Below, piece after piece: positions 26,980 through 35,363 of a stretch of DNA of 64,000 bases. The translations under genes were made by a program, and so were the position numbers. The DNA lies in NCBI GenBank assembly GCA_945865565.1, contig CAMBEK010000003.1, positions 248,001 through 312,000 on the forward strand, in the 5' to 3' direction. The notes beneath the pieces are model-generated. The model ran no database searches, had not been told where the DNA came from, and saw only the letters and a list, made by a program, of their open reading frames with translations. Position 1 is the first letter of the stretch; each line of letters opens with the position of its first letter. The stretch comes from Pseudobacteriovorax antillogorgiicola (GTDB lineage Bacteria; Bdellovibrionota_B; Oligoflexia; Oligoflexales; RGVZ01).

Positions 26980-28311
26980 CTACAAGGGTTTATAAGGTTG
27001 AAAAAACTGGTTCAGACCTAGGGATATTCCCGAGGTTGATATGTCATTGCTTCTCCCCAAAGCATAATCCAGTCGAAAAACGAGGCGGTGAACCTTCGGG
27101 ATGGAAAGGCGTACCCCGGCACCAGCAGATCGAAACAAATCCTCACTGGCGTCTTTGAAGTCCTTGCCCGCAACCCCTGCATCAACAAAAGCAACGGTAG
27201 CCACCTTTAACCACTTTGAGGTCCACGCCTCACGGCGAACCTCAAGATTCGAATAGGCAGCAAAGGCCCCGTAGCGAATGCCGTCTGGAAAGCCTCGAAC
27301 GGAGTCAAACCCGCCAAGATGGAATGCATTTGAAATCGTCGGACTACCTGCTGCCTGCAGGTAACCGTGGAGGGCGATGTTGACGTCGGGACTTGGGCGA
27401 TGAAATGAGAAGACTTCCACTTCAGAATAATTTGAAAGACCCGGAGTCACCACACCTTCGCTCTTTGACAGCCCGCTCTTGAACATCAGACGGCGTCCCT
27501 CAAGCTGCTGGTCCTCTACCGACATGTTGTCAAAGACAAAACTGGCCAAAACTCGATGCTCCCAGGCATTTCGCTGTTCAGGCAGGTTTAGATTAGCTGC
27601 GGAGTTTTTCTCGACCACAGGCTTTCGGTCACGACGCGAAAGTAGTTCTACTCCTGCCTGAAGAATCTCGGGGGCAAGAGGGTCAGCCTCTGGAAAAAGT
27701 GGAACCAAGTGATAGAGGCGGACGTATGCACTGTCGAAACCAAGTTTGCCCGTCATCTCTCCGGCCGAGTCATAGTAATTGCGCCGACGAAAATCACGCC
27801 AGATCTCGATTCCACTGGACCCTTTGCCCTTTGCTGAACGAGGGAGTTTTGCCCAGAGGGTAAAACCCGGAGGGGCGGAACCGTATTTTTTTGTTTCGAC
27901 GCCGAGAGTCAGGAGCCGCCCGTACGCGTGCATGTCATAAACGCCGGCAACGAGGAGGGGAGTCCCGCCGCCGTATGCACCGCGGATGACGGGAATGGTG
28001 GTCCATTTTTCGTCGAGATCGACAATCAGCTCTGAAGTTGAATCGTCGACGCGGACTTGTACATCAACAAAAACATCTGTCGTGATCAACTTATGGCGAA
28101 TGCGTTGAATATCAATATCGGAAAGATAAGCAGGGAATTCGAACCCGATATAATCCTTCAACCACTTGATGTCAGTGCGCACCGCGCCATTAACTCGAAG
28201 TCCACTGACCTGATGTTGATTGACATTGACTGCGAAGGCCAACGTTTCAGATAAAAAAAATCCCGCTAGTACCAACAAATAGGCTGAAATTTGGCGCCGC
28301 AGGATTTTCAT
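26980..28311 (-). CDS. Omp85-family outer-membrane protein (POTRA plus barrel)
   Basis: A 443-residue BamA/TamA-superfamily protein: signal peptide (1-27, cut after AFA), one POTRA-like region (about 33-100, with IQRIRHKLITTDVFVDVQV) and a C-terminal barrel whose L6 loop carries GGFDSVRGFPDG, the Omp85 RGF motif. It is much shorter than BamA (one POTRA, not five), so a specialised surface-protein or lipid export role is likelier than general assembly. The ATG lies two bases past the hldD stop; a TTG overlaps it. The caspase-like lipoprotein follows. Confidence 0.85.
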   Translation of the reverse strand: MKILRRQISAYLLVLAGFFLSETLAFAVNVNQHQVSGLRVNGAVRTDIKWLKDYIGFEFPAYLSDIDIQRIRHKLITTDVFVDVQVRVDDSTSELIVDLDEKWTTIPVIRGAYGGGTPLLVAGVYDMHAYGRLLTLGVETKKYGSAPPGFTLWAKLPRSAKGKGSSGIEIWRDFRRRNYYDSAGEMTGKLGFDSAYVRLYHLVPLFPEADPLAPEILQAGVELLSRRDRKPVVEKNSAANLNLPEQRNAWEHRVLASFVFDNMSVEDQQLEGRRLMFKSGLSKSEGVVTPGLSNYSEVEVFSFHRPSPDVNIALHGYLQAAGSPTISNAFHLGGFDSVRGFPDGIRYGAFAAYSNLEVRREAWTSKWLKVATVAFVDAGVAGKDFKDASEDLFRSAGAGVRLSIPKVHRLVFRLDYALGRSNDISTSGISLGLNQFFQPYKPL

Positions 28312-28313
28312 AA

Positions 28314-29300
28314 TCAAAGAAAAGGATCTTGGCTGCTGAGGTAACGGGTTACGTATTCCTTCACACCATCTTCAAGAGGCGTAAAGGCTTTCGTGTAACC
28401 ACCCTGTTCGCGCAACAGGGAAAGATTGGCTTCGGTGAAATACTGGTATTGATTTTTGAGGTCGTCGGGCATTTCAATCCAGTCAAACTTGGCCTCGCGC
28501 TTTCCCATTGAAGAGAAAACTGCTCGACCGAGATCCGCAAACGAGCGGGCTTCTCCACTCCCTACATTGTAGATACCCGATTTGGCATTTTGGGGCGCAC
28601 GCATGAAGTGCAGGATCACATCGACCACGTCCTTGATCCAAACGAAATCGCGGCGCTGGTCGCCGTGGGCGATACCTTCCTTATAGGACTTGAACAGTTT
28701 CAGGTTCCCCCGGTCCCGCACCTGAGGAAAGGCATGAAACACGACGCTGGCCTGGCCCCCCTTGTGGTACTCTTGCGGGCCGTAGACGTTAAAAAATTTG
28801 AGGCCCGCCCAAAATGGCGGTTTCTCCCGCTGATTCAAGACCCACTGATCAAAAACATGCTTGCTGTAGCCATATGGATTGATCGGTCGGAGCTTGTGGA
28901 TAAGTTGGGGATCGTCACTATAGCCATGTTCCCCCATGCCATAGGTGGCCGCAGAGGAGGCATAAATGAAGGGAATTTTCTCGTGGGCCGCAAACTGAAA
29001 TAACTCAGCGGAATAGTTGAAGTTATTTTTAATGAGGTAGTCCACATCCTTCTCAGTCGTGGCAGAACAGGCCCCCATGTGGATGATCGCATCGATGGCG
29101 GCGGGGCGGGATTTCGTACTTAACCAGTCAAGCAACTGGTCCTTATGCAGGGCGTAGCCAATCCGGCGCTTGGCCAGGTTGCGCCATTTGTTGCCGGTAC
29201 CAAACTCATCCGCCACCAGGATGTCGTGCAGTCCCTCCGCGTTGAGTTTCCACAAAAAGGCACTGCCAATAAATCCTGCACCACCAGTAACGACGATCAT
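28314..29300 (-). CDS. hldD: ADP-L-glycero-D-manno-heptose-6-epimerase
   Basis: NAD(P)-dependent epimerase making ADP-L-glycero-D-manno-heptose, the heptose of LPS inner core. It has the SDR Rossmann motif TGGAGFIGS (residues 5-13), SSAATYGMGE, the active-site NPYGYSKHVFDQW (YxxxK) and GDQRRDFVWIKDV, over 328 residues. A GGGAGGAACTCT site precedes the ATG. It is the first gene of the minus-strand envelope operon with Omp85 and the large lipoprotein. Confidence 0.94.
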   Translation of the reverse strand: MIVVTGGAGFIGSAFLWKLNAEGLHDILVADEFGTGNKWRNLAKRRIGYALHKDQLLDWLSTKSRPAAIDAIIHMGACSATTEKDVDYLIKNNFNYSAELFQFAAHEKIPFIYASSAATYGMGEHGYSDDPQLIHKLRPINPYGYSKHVFDQWVLNQREKPPFWAGLKFFNVYGPQEYHKGGQASVVFHAFPQVRDRGNLKLFKSYKEGIAHGDQRRDFVWIKDVVDVILHFMRAPQNAKSGIYNVGSGEARSFADLGRAVFSSMGKREAKFDWIEMPDDLKNQYQYFTEANLSLLREQGGYTKAFTPLEDGVKEYVTRYLSSQDPFL

Positions 29301-29365
29301 AGAGTTCCTCCCGGGGCCCGAATCCCATTTATCAATTCATACAATTCTACTAGAGTCGCCGCCAT

Positions 29366-29740
29366 ATGTTTGGACTTGGAATATCTGAAATAATTGTGAT
29401 CGTTGTTGCGGCCCTGATCTTTGTCGGGCCAAAGCAATTACCGGAGTTTATCAAATCGGCGGGAAAACTTTTTGTTCAAATCCGCCGCGCTGCCAATGAA
29501 GTCAAGTCTACCGTTGATGGCGTGATCCGCGAAGCGGAAGAAGAAGTCCGCAAAGAAGCCAAGTCCATCTCCGATTCGATAGACCAAAAAGCAATTTCAA
29601 AGAACCTCTCTGAGATCCCAGCCGCTTTGGACATACCAGGAGCCTTGGACGTTTCCATGAAGGGCGTTCGCGCCAACTTCGCCACCGGCGGGCTTGAGCT
29701 CCCTGATGCCCTTGAGCAAACTGGGAATAAACCCAAGTGA
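29366..29740 (+). CDS. tatB: Sec-independent translocase subunit TatB
   Basis: Component of the twin-arginine translocase, exporting folded proteins. It begins MFGLGISEIIVIVVAALIFV, with the Glu after GLG, then GPKQLPEF, an amphipathic helix and an acidic/charged tail; 124 residues. The length and the MFGLG-type N-terminus favour TatB over TatA. tatC and tatA are not nearby. Its stop overlaps the lysA GTG. Confidence 0.9.
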   Translation: MFGLGISEIIVIVVAALIFVGPKQLPEFIKSAGKLFVQIRRAANEVKSTVDGVIREAEEEVRKEAKSISDSIDQKAISKNLSEIPAALDIPGALDVSMKGVRANFATGGLELPDALEQTGNKPK

Positions 29741-30993
29741 CACCGGAACACCTCGGATTTCACCATCGGCATGACGGACTTTGGTGCGATGACGTTCGCC
29801 TTGCTGATGTTGCCAGGGCGTTTGAAACTCCTTGCTATGTCTATTCGATGGCGCGGCTCAATTTTCAGTTGGACCGCTTTGGCAGAGCCTTCAAAAATAT
29901 GAACGTTCTGCCTTGTTATGCGGCCAAGGCTAATAACAATCCTGCGATCCTTAGCCACATTGCTGCCTGTTCAAGTTTGCCGTGGGGCATGGACGCCGTC
30001 TCTGCCGGTGAACTAAAGGCCGGACTGGCTGCCGGTTTTTCGCCTGGGCGCATGATTTTTTCTGGTGTTGGAAAAAAAGATGCCGAAATTGAATTTGCCG
30101 TTGAGCATGACATTGTCTTGAATGTTGAAAGTCTGTTTGAACTGGAAGGCATCATTGCCATCGCAAAATCCCGCCGCAAGCGGGCAAGAATTGGCTTGCG
30201 GGTCAACCCGGATGTTGATGCACACACTCATCCCAAGATCACCACCGGCAAGAAAAAAAACAAATTTGGACTCTCCGGCTCGATGATTGAATTGGCCTTG
30301 AAAAGAATTTTGGAAACCGGTGAGTTCATTCGGCTGTGCGGAGTTTCGGCTCACATCGGAAGCCAAATCACCGATGTTTCGGCCTGGCGGATTGCTGCTG
30401 GGCATCTCGTCCAGCTGACCGACTCGATCTCTGAGAGCGGACACGAAGGCCTGGAATTTATCGACTTTGGTGGTGGATTTCCTGTGCGTTACGAGGGCGA
30501 AACTGAACCCCCAGGAATCGAAGCCTTTGCCAATGCCATCAGGGACGCTCAGGCCTGTGCGCGCCTGGCTTCCACAAAAAATTTAAGAATTATAGTTGAA
30601 CCGGGAAGATGGGTGGTCGCGGAATCTGGTGGTTTGTTGACGAGCGTGATTGGCGTCAAAGAACATTTTGTTGTCGTCGACGCCTCAATGACAGAACTAA
30701 TACGTCCAGCCCTCTATGAGGCGCGCCATGAAATCGTTTTTGAAGGCCATCATGAACTGGCAGCCCAAGGTGACTGCTTTGATATCGTCGGGCCGGTTTG
30801 TGAATCAAGCGACGTCCTGGCGCAGGATATCCGCCTCAATTCTTTTCCTAAAAAAAATCAGCTTGCAGTGATTCTGCAAGCTGGCGCTTATGGATTCACC
30901 ATGGCTTCGCACTATAACTTGAGGCCACTGCCGCCAGAAATCGTGGTCAAGCAAGACCTCATGGCGCTCACGCGCCACAGGCAGAACCTCTAA
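29737..30993 (+). CDS. lysA: Diaminopimelate decarboxylase
   Basis: Final step of lysine synthesis, decarboxylating meso-diaminopimelate. PLP-dependent fold III enzyme, 418 residues: the PLP lysine is K64 in CYAAKANNNP. Further motifs are RVNPDVDAHTHPKITTGKK, SAHIGSQI, DFGGGFPVRY, EPGRWVVAESG and near the end GAYGFTMASHYN. The GTG start overlaps the tatB stop (GTGA). A lipoprotein cytochrome ends one base away on the other strand. Confidence 0.95.
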   Translation: MTPEHLGFHHRHDGLWCDDVRLADVARAFETPCYVYSMARLNFQLDRFGRAFKNMNVLPCYAAKANNNPAILSHIAACSSLPWGMDAVSAGELKAGLAAGFSPGRMIFSGVGKKDAEIEFAVEHDIVLNVESLFELEGIIAIAKSRRKRARIGLRVNPDVDAHTHPKITTGKKKNKFGLSGSMIELALKRILETGEFIRLCGVSAHIGSQITDVSAWRIAAGHLVQLTDSISESGHEGLEFIDFGGGFPVRYEGETEPPGIEAFANAIRDAQACARLASTKNLRIIVEPGRWVVAESGGLLTSVIGVKEHFVVVDASMTELIRPALYEARHEIVFEGHHELAAQGDCFDIVGPVCESSDVLAQDIRLNSFPKKNQLAVILQAGAYGFTMASHYNLRPLPPEIVVKQDLMALTRHRQNL

Positions 30994-30994
30994 G

Positions 30995-31465
30995 TTATTT
31001 CTTGCCCCATAACCGGATCTTTTTCACCAGACCCTCGATTTCTTCCTGCGACAACACCGCGCCCCAAGGCGGCATGCTTCCACTTAATCCGTATGGTGTG
31101 CCACCCTTGGAAATGACGCCGGCAATGTGAGCATCATCGACTTTGGCTTGCCAGGCTGTATCGTGAAAGTTACGCGGTTTTGGCACCAGGCCGCCAGATG
31201 CTGCGCCATTTCCCTTACCGTCTTCACCATGGCAACTTGCGCACATGGTCGCATATTTTGCGAACACTGGATCCACTTCAGCCACTGCGGCTTCCATTGG
31301 CGGAATTTCACCTTTTGCAGTTAGCTTCTGCAAGGGACGGTGTGCCAATTCCCGCTCATCTTTGGTCTGCTTCCAGAACCTGCGTGGATCGTATTGCTCC
31401 ATGCAGCCAACAGTCAGGATTAGTAGACCAGACATCAGGGCTACCGCTGTAATTCTTGAGCGCAT
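30995..31465 (-). CDS. Lipoprotein c-type cytochrome (monohaem)
   Basis: A 156-residue periplasmic electron carrier held by lipid. Signal and lipobox ILTVGC (Cys21), haem-binding CASCHG (C75, C78, H79) and a probable distal Met in GSMPPWG. The class I cytochrome c fold continues to LSQEEIEGLVKKIRLWGK. The partner oxidase or reductase is unknown. The ATG at 31465 is chosen because the upstream open frame is in AT-rich sequence and lacks a signal peptide. Confidence 0.9.
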   Translation of the reverse strand: MRSRITAVALMSGLLILTVGCMEQYDPRRFWKQTKDERELAHRPLQKLTAKGEIPPMEAAVAEVDPVFAKYATMCASCHGEDGKGNGAASGGLVPKPRNFHDTAWQAKVDDAHIAGVISKGGTPYGLSGSMPPWGAVLSQEEIEGLVKKIRLWGKK

Positions 31466-31689
31466 CGACGGATTCCTCGCAATAGAGGGCAAAAGCAGGT
31501 TTTTTCCATGGGGAATGCCCCAATCGGCGATAAAGATTAACCCATCAAAACGCCTCATCCAAACAGATTGTTTGTTCTGATTAAAAAATAAGCAAAGCTG
31601 CAAGCCCTTACCCCAACAGAGAGTCCCCAAAAAAGGGCGCCAAGGTTCCGCCGCACCGCCATTTTTTTGGCGCAAAACGTTAGCGGGAC

Positions 31690-31707
31690 TTTGACGCCAC
31701 CGTCAAA
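31690..31707. promoter_or_regulatory. Inverted repeat, possible enhancer site for a sigma-54 activator
   Basis: TTTGACG-CCAC-CGTCAAA, two perfect seven-base arms around four bases. It lies about 83 bases upstream of the -24 element, a normal enhancer distance for sigma-54 activators. The TTGAC/GTCAA half-sites resemble those of flagellar regulators of the FleQ type, though no match was tested. Confidence 0.5.
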
Positions 31708-31786
31708 AACTTGGGACCACCCACACGGGGTCACGCCAGACAAGGCTCCGGCTCGGGCCCTGCCTGTCAAACGGATGACCGGGGAA

Positions 31787-31805
31787 CTTGGCACGGGAAT
31801 TGTAT
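31787..31805 (+). promoter_or_regulatory. Sigma-54 promoter for the flagellar operon
   Basis: CTTGGCACGGGAATTGTAT agrees with the YTGGCACG-N4-TTGCW consensus except for T at the usual C of -12. The GG (31790-31791) and GT (31802-31803) are separated by exactly ten bases. Start of transcription would be near 31815, giving a leader of about 78 bases before fliL. Flagellar class II operons are commonly sigma-54 dependent. Confidence 0.68.
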
Positions 31806-31842
31806 GGGTAGGCAGAGAACTCCCAGATTCACGTGACCAGGA

Positions 31843-31854
31843 CGCCAATTGGCG
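31843..31854. promoter_or_regulatory. Perfect 12-base palindrome in the fliL leader
   Basis: CGCCAATTGGCG lies about 28 bases into the predicted transcript, with an extra CGCCAAT at 31876-31882. The ATTGGCG of the palindrome can pair with that later copy to make a hairpin close to the fliL start. It could be an operator or a translation control element. Confidence 0.4.
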
Positions 31855-31892
31855 GACAAATTTTGCGCAGCACTGCGCCAATGGAATGAACC

Positions 31893-32609
31893 ATGTCTGA
31901 AAAAAAAGAAGAAAAGAAGGCCCCAGAAAAGGGCAAGGAGGCTGCTGCACCAGCGACTCCTGAAGACGAAGCCAAAAAGAAGAAGAAGAAACTTCTGATC
32001 ATGGCTATCGGCGGGGTGGTTGGAGTTGCAGCCATTGGCGGCGGCGCAGCCATGTTCCTCGGGAAGAAAAAGGCGGAACCGGTGGCCACGGAGGCCGGTG
32101 CCCACGGGCCGGAAAAGAAAGCGGACGAACACGCAGCTGAAAATAAACCAGACGAACATGGCGCCGAGAAAAAACCCGAAGAACATAGCGCCGAGAAAAA
32201 AGCTGACGGTAAGGGTGACGGGCATGCGCCTGACGCGAAGGGCGGACAAGTCAAGGAGCCTGAAAAGGGAACCGAAGGATCCGGCGGATCTGATTCTGCG
32301 CCGGATTTCGGCCAGACCTATTCCTTTGCTGCCTTCAACATCAACCTCGGCAATCCCATGGACAATCACTACGCACGCATGGAAGTGACGGTCGAGTTTT
32401 TTGGGGGATCTGAACAAGAGGGGGAAATCAAAAAACGCCTTCCCCAGCTGCGTGATGCAATTGTCTCCGTTGCCAGCAAAAAATCCCGTGAGTTCCTGCT
32501 GGGGCCTGATGGAAAAGACCAACTTCGCCTCGAAATAAAAAACCGGTTGAACCAGTACATGACCCGCAAGATCGAGAACGTTTACATCACCGATATCTTG
32601 ATTGAGTAG
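31893..32609 (+). CDS. fliL: Flagellar basal body-associated protein FliL
   Basis: Inner-membrane protein near the stator that supports motor torque. The 238-residue protein has a Lys-rich cytoplasmic N-terminus (1-33), one membrane helix (about 34-57), a long charged linker with Glu/His/Lys repeats (about 60-135) and the FliL C-terminal domain (about 140-238), with FNINLGNPMDNHYARMEVTV and ending ENVYITDILIE. The linker is longer than usual. It is the first gene behind the sigma-54 promoter, and fliM follows after nine bases. Confidence 0.93.
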   Translation: MSEKKEEKKAPEKGKEAAAPATPEDEAKKKKKKLLIMAIGGVVGVAAIGGGAAMFLGKKKAEPVATEAGAHGPEKKADEHAAENKPDEHGAEKKPEEHSAEKKADGKGDGHAPDAKGGQVKEPEKGTEGSGGSDSAPDFGQTYSFAAFNINLGNPMDNHYARMEVTVEFFGGSEQEGEIKKRLPQLRDAIVSVASKKSREFLLGPDGKDQLRLEIKNRLNQYMTRKIENVYITDILIE

Positions 32610-32618
32610 GACGGCCGA

Positions 32619-33599
32619 ATGAACCAGGTACTTTCCCAAAGTGAAGTTGACGCGCTCCTTTCCGCCGTATCGGACAATCGTCCCGGCGGCAACGAAACGG
32701 GTGGCGGTGAACCAAAGTCGGGCGTGATGGGCTACGATCTTGCCAATCAGGACAGGATCATCCGCGGCCGCATGCCGACGCTTGACATCATCCACGACAG
32801 ATTCATTCGACTTTTTCGTGTCACCCTGTCTAACTCGCTGCGCAAGATGGCCAATCTGAGTGTTAACTCAACTGGTCCGCTGAAGTTTTCTGAGTTTATG
32901 AACTCGCTCCCGCTGCCATCCTGCCTTAATATTTTGCGTCTAGAACCGCTGCGTGGCGCAGCCGTCATGGTCATTGAGTCAAAACTGCTCTACGCCTTGG
33001 TCGACAGCCTTTTTGGTGGCAATGATGTTCCCTACACAAAAATTGAAGGCAAAGACTTCACCCCGATCGAAATCAAGATCGCCAGACGCATCGTCATGGC
33101 TGCCATCGATGACCTGGAAAAGGCATGGGAACCAGTTTACCCACTGAAAATTGGTTACAGCCGTACGGAAATCAACCCGCAATTCGTAGCCGTTGTCCCG
33201 CCCTCTGATGTTGTCATCGCGACAACATTCGATATCGAACTTGAAAAGGTCTCGGGCACGATCAAAATCGTGATCCCGTATTCCACCCTTGAACCAATCA
33301 AATCAAAACTGTCTGTCGGTTTTCAAAGCGAACAACTCGAAGTCGACTTTATCTGGATCAACCGGATCAAGGAAAAAATCATGGGAACTTCCGCCAACGT
33401 CATCGTGCGACTCGGCGACGCTGACATCAGCGTAAAGGATCTCATGCAGCTCGAGCCGGGAGACATCATCCAGCTGAACAACGACGCAACCATGCCGCTC
33501 GATGTATTGATCGAAGGCCAACCGAAATTCCGCGGGGTCCCGGGTCTCCTTAAGGGAAGCCGCGCCATAAAAATCACTGAATCACTGATTGAAATGTAA
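32619..33599 (+). CDS. fliM: Flagellar motor switch protein FliM
   Basis: C-ring protein that binds phosphorylated CheY and sets rotation sense. The N-terminal CheY-binding peptide is LSQSEVDALLSAV, then IIRGRMPTLDIIHDRFIRLF, GGNDVPYTKIEGKDFTPIE and a C-terminal FliN-like domain (about 240-320, with LEPGDIIQLNNDATMPLDVL). Length 326 residues, as usual. CheY is encoded farther down the same operon. Confidence 0.97.
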   Translation: MNQVLSQSEVDALLSAVSDNRPGGNETGGGEPKSGVMGYDLANQDRIIRGRMPTLDIIHDRFIRLFRVTLSNSLRKMANLSVNSTGPLKFSEFMNSLPLPSCLNILRLEPLRGAAVMVIESKLLYALVDSLFGGNDVPYTKIEGKDFTPIEIKIARRIVMAAIDDLEKAWEPVYPLKIGYSRTEINPQFVAVVPPSDVVIATTFDIELEKVSGTIKIVIPYSTLEPIKSKLSVGFQSEQLEVDFIWINRIKEKIMGTSANVIVRLGDADISVKDLMQLEPGDIIQLNNDATMPLDVLIEGQPKFRGVPGLLKGSRAIKITESLIEM

Positions 33600-33626
33600 C
33601 AAAACCGGGCACCAAGGAGGGTCATC

Positions 33627-34019
33627 ATGGCAGACACAAGTGCAGCAGAAGGCGCGACGAGCGCAGAGTTTGACGAAGCGCTGAAGGACCCAAACGAAGG
33701 GCCAGACCTTGGCGACGGACATGCCGGACGCTTGGCTCGAACTGATTTTTCAAAACTTAAAATGATTTTGGATGTACCGCTCAAGGTTTCCGTGGAGCTT
33801 GGTCGCACGAAAATGCTGATCAATGATCTGCTCCAACTAGGGCAGGGGTCGGTGATCGAGCTGGATAAAATCGCCGGTGAACCAATGGAAATCCTGATCA
33901 ACGACAAGCTCGTCGCAATGGGCGAAGTCGTTGTGGTCAACGAAAAGTTTGGCGTCCGGTTGACGGATGTGGTGTCGCAGTTCGGGTTAAATGACCTGCA
34001 GCCTGCAAAAGAGGGCTAA
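33627..34019 (+). CDS. fliN: Flagellar motor switch protein FliN
   Basis: C-ring component working with FliM and FliG and in export cargo binding. It has an acidic N-terminal extension (about 1-45) and the SpoA domain (about 50-125), with [34 protein letters not shown] and [12 protein letters not shown]. 130 residues. A strong AAGGAGGG site precedes the ATG. fliO starts three bases after its stop. Confidence 0.96.
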   Translation: MADTSAAEGATSAEFDEALKDPNEGPDLGDGHAGRLARTDFSKLKMILDVPLKVSVELGRTKMLINDLLQLGQGSVIELDKIAGEPMEILINDKLVAMGEVVVVNEKFGVRLTDVVSQFGLNDLQPAKEG

Positions 34020-34022
34020 TCC

Positions 34023-35363
34023 ATGAAAATCTGGACTGACAGAAGGATATTAATGGGCAGGAAGTTATTAGGCCGTGGCATCCTTTCGCTTGCCTCGGCC
34101 CTTTTGACGACAGTGTCCTTGGCTGCAGCAAACGGGACCTCAATTGTCCGGATCGAAGGCGAATCTGACAAAGCCGTATCGATCGTCACCGTTGCACTTG
34201 CAGGGAAGCCTGACTGGTCTAGTCCGTCTGTAGAAGATCACGGCACCTTCGTTCAGATTCTCCTGCCCTCGACAATCGTTCCGTCACCGGGAACTTTTCT
34301 TGACGCAAATAGCCCCTACATCACAAAAATCGCTGCGTTTCAGGTTCCAAATGCGACGACTGGGCAATCCACGGATGCCGCTGTCCGCCTCTTTGTAAAC
34401 CGGGATGCTGCTGCGGTTAAGCAGGCCATCGTCAGTGAAATACTGACAGACCGGATTGTTGTGACATTGGATCACAAGAAACTCGATGCGGCGCTTGCAT
34501 CTACCGGTGAGATTGCAAATCCATCCGCGTCTGAAACCAAAATAGAATCCGGAAACGCACCGACACCAGCCGAACTTGTCCAAAATGAACCGGAACAAAA
34601 AACGGACCTCGCTCCTGCAACTGGATCTTCCTGGTCCAGCGTCGGGGTCAAGGTGCCAGACTTGTCGAAAAAGCTGGCGATCGCCAGTGGGTTTTCACTA
34701 TTCATGCTGGCCCTCCTTGGACTTGTCTACAAATGGAGGCGTCTCAATCCATTTTCACAAAGGGCCCGCGAATCTGCGACTGGGTCAAGCCGCTTTAAAA
34801 ACACCATCAAACATCGAGTGCAAGAGAGCGAGGATGGGGATGACTTCGCGCGCGATACGGTCAAGATGACAATGAAAACGATTTCGACCATGTCTGTTGC
34901 CCCCGGTCAAAAACTGTCGCTTGTCCAAGTTGGCAACGAGACCGTTCTTTTGTCCATCTCCGCAGCCGGTGTCCAGTTCCTGACCAACGTTTCAAATGGG
35001 TCACAGCGTGTGCCTTCATATGAAATGCCTCAGGTTCAGGGATCCCGCCAAATGGCACGTTTAACTGAGCCGGCAAGAAGGTCCTTCGAGGAACGAATCG
35101 ACCGCGATGATCTGGAGGAAGTAGCTGCCCCACGCGCCACTGCTTCGACGGAGGTTGAAAAGCCTCTGCCCGCGAAAAATGCGTTAAAGGTTTCAGCGCG
35201 CCAGGGAGCCACATTCACCAAGAAGGTTCGCGTTGCCGTGACCGACGAAGGCATAACAAATCTTGATTCAAGCGAACCGTCATCATCATCGGCCGCCACC
35301 AAACCATCTGATGACATAACGAGGCTCATCCGTGAAAAACTGCGGAACCTTCCGGTCATCTGA
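34023..35363 (+). CDS. fliO: FliO-like flagellar export protein with AMIN-like periplasmic domain
   Basis: Helps assemble FliP in the export gate. The 446-residue protein is long for FliO: signal-like segment (about 11-36), an AMIN-like beta domain (about 40-155), one membrane helix (about 220-242), the FliO core (about 290-325, KLSLVQVGNETVLLSISAAG) and a long polar tail. The position between fliN and fliP supports the name. An ATG at 34053 with its own GAAGGA site is an equal alternative start. The 3' end overlaps fliP by 32 bases. Confidence 0.82.
   Translation: MKIWTDRRILMGRKLLGRGILSLASALLTTVSLAAANGTSIVRIEGESDKAVSIVTVALAGKPDWSSPSVEDHGTFVQILLPSTIVPSPGTFLDANSPYITKIAAFQVPNATTGQSTDAAVRLFVNRDAAAVKQAIVSEILTDRIVVTLDHKKLDAALASTGEIANPSASETKIESGNAPTPAELVQNEPEQKTDLAPATGSSWSSVGVKVPDLSKKLAIASGFSLFMLALLGLVYKWRRLNPFSQRARESATGSSRFKNTIKHRVQESEDGDDFARDTVKMTMKTISTMSVAPGQKLSLVQVGNETVLLSISAAGVQFLTNVSNGSQRVPSYEMPQVQGSRQMARLTEPARRSFEERIDRDDLEEVAAPRATASTEVEKPLPAKNALKVSARQGATFTKKVRVAVTDEGITNLDSSEPSSSSAATKPSDDITRLIREKLRNLPVI

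Larger units (their letters stand above)
31466..31892. promoter_or_regulatory. Intergenic control region of the flagellar operon
   Basis: This 427-base stretch separates the cytochrome start from fliL and contains no convincing gene. In order it holds an inverted repeat TTTGACG-N4-CGTCAAA (31690-31707), a sigma-54 type promoter (31787-31805), a palindrome CGCCAATTGGCG (31843-31854) and a further CGCCAAT (31876-31882) before fliL. An in-frame ORF at 31667 has no ribosome site and overlaps fliL. Confidence 0.6.

Noticed and set aside
31667-31900. Plus-strand ORF before fliL
   Set aside because: No ribosome site, unlike any known protein, overlaps the sigma-54 promoter and fliL start.
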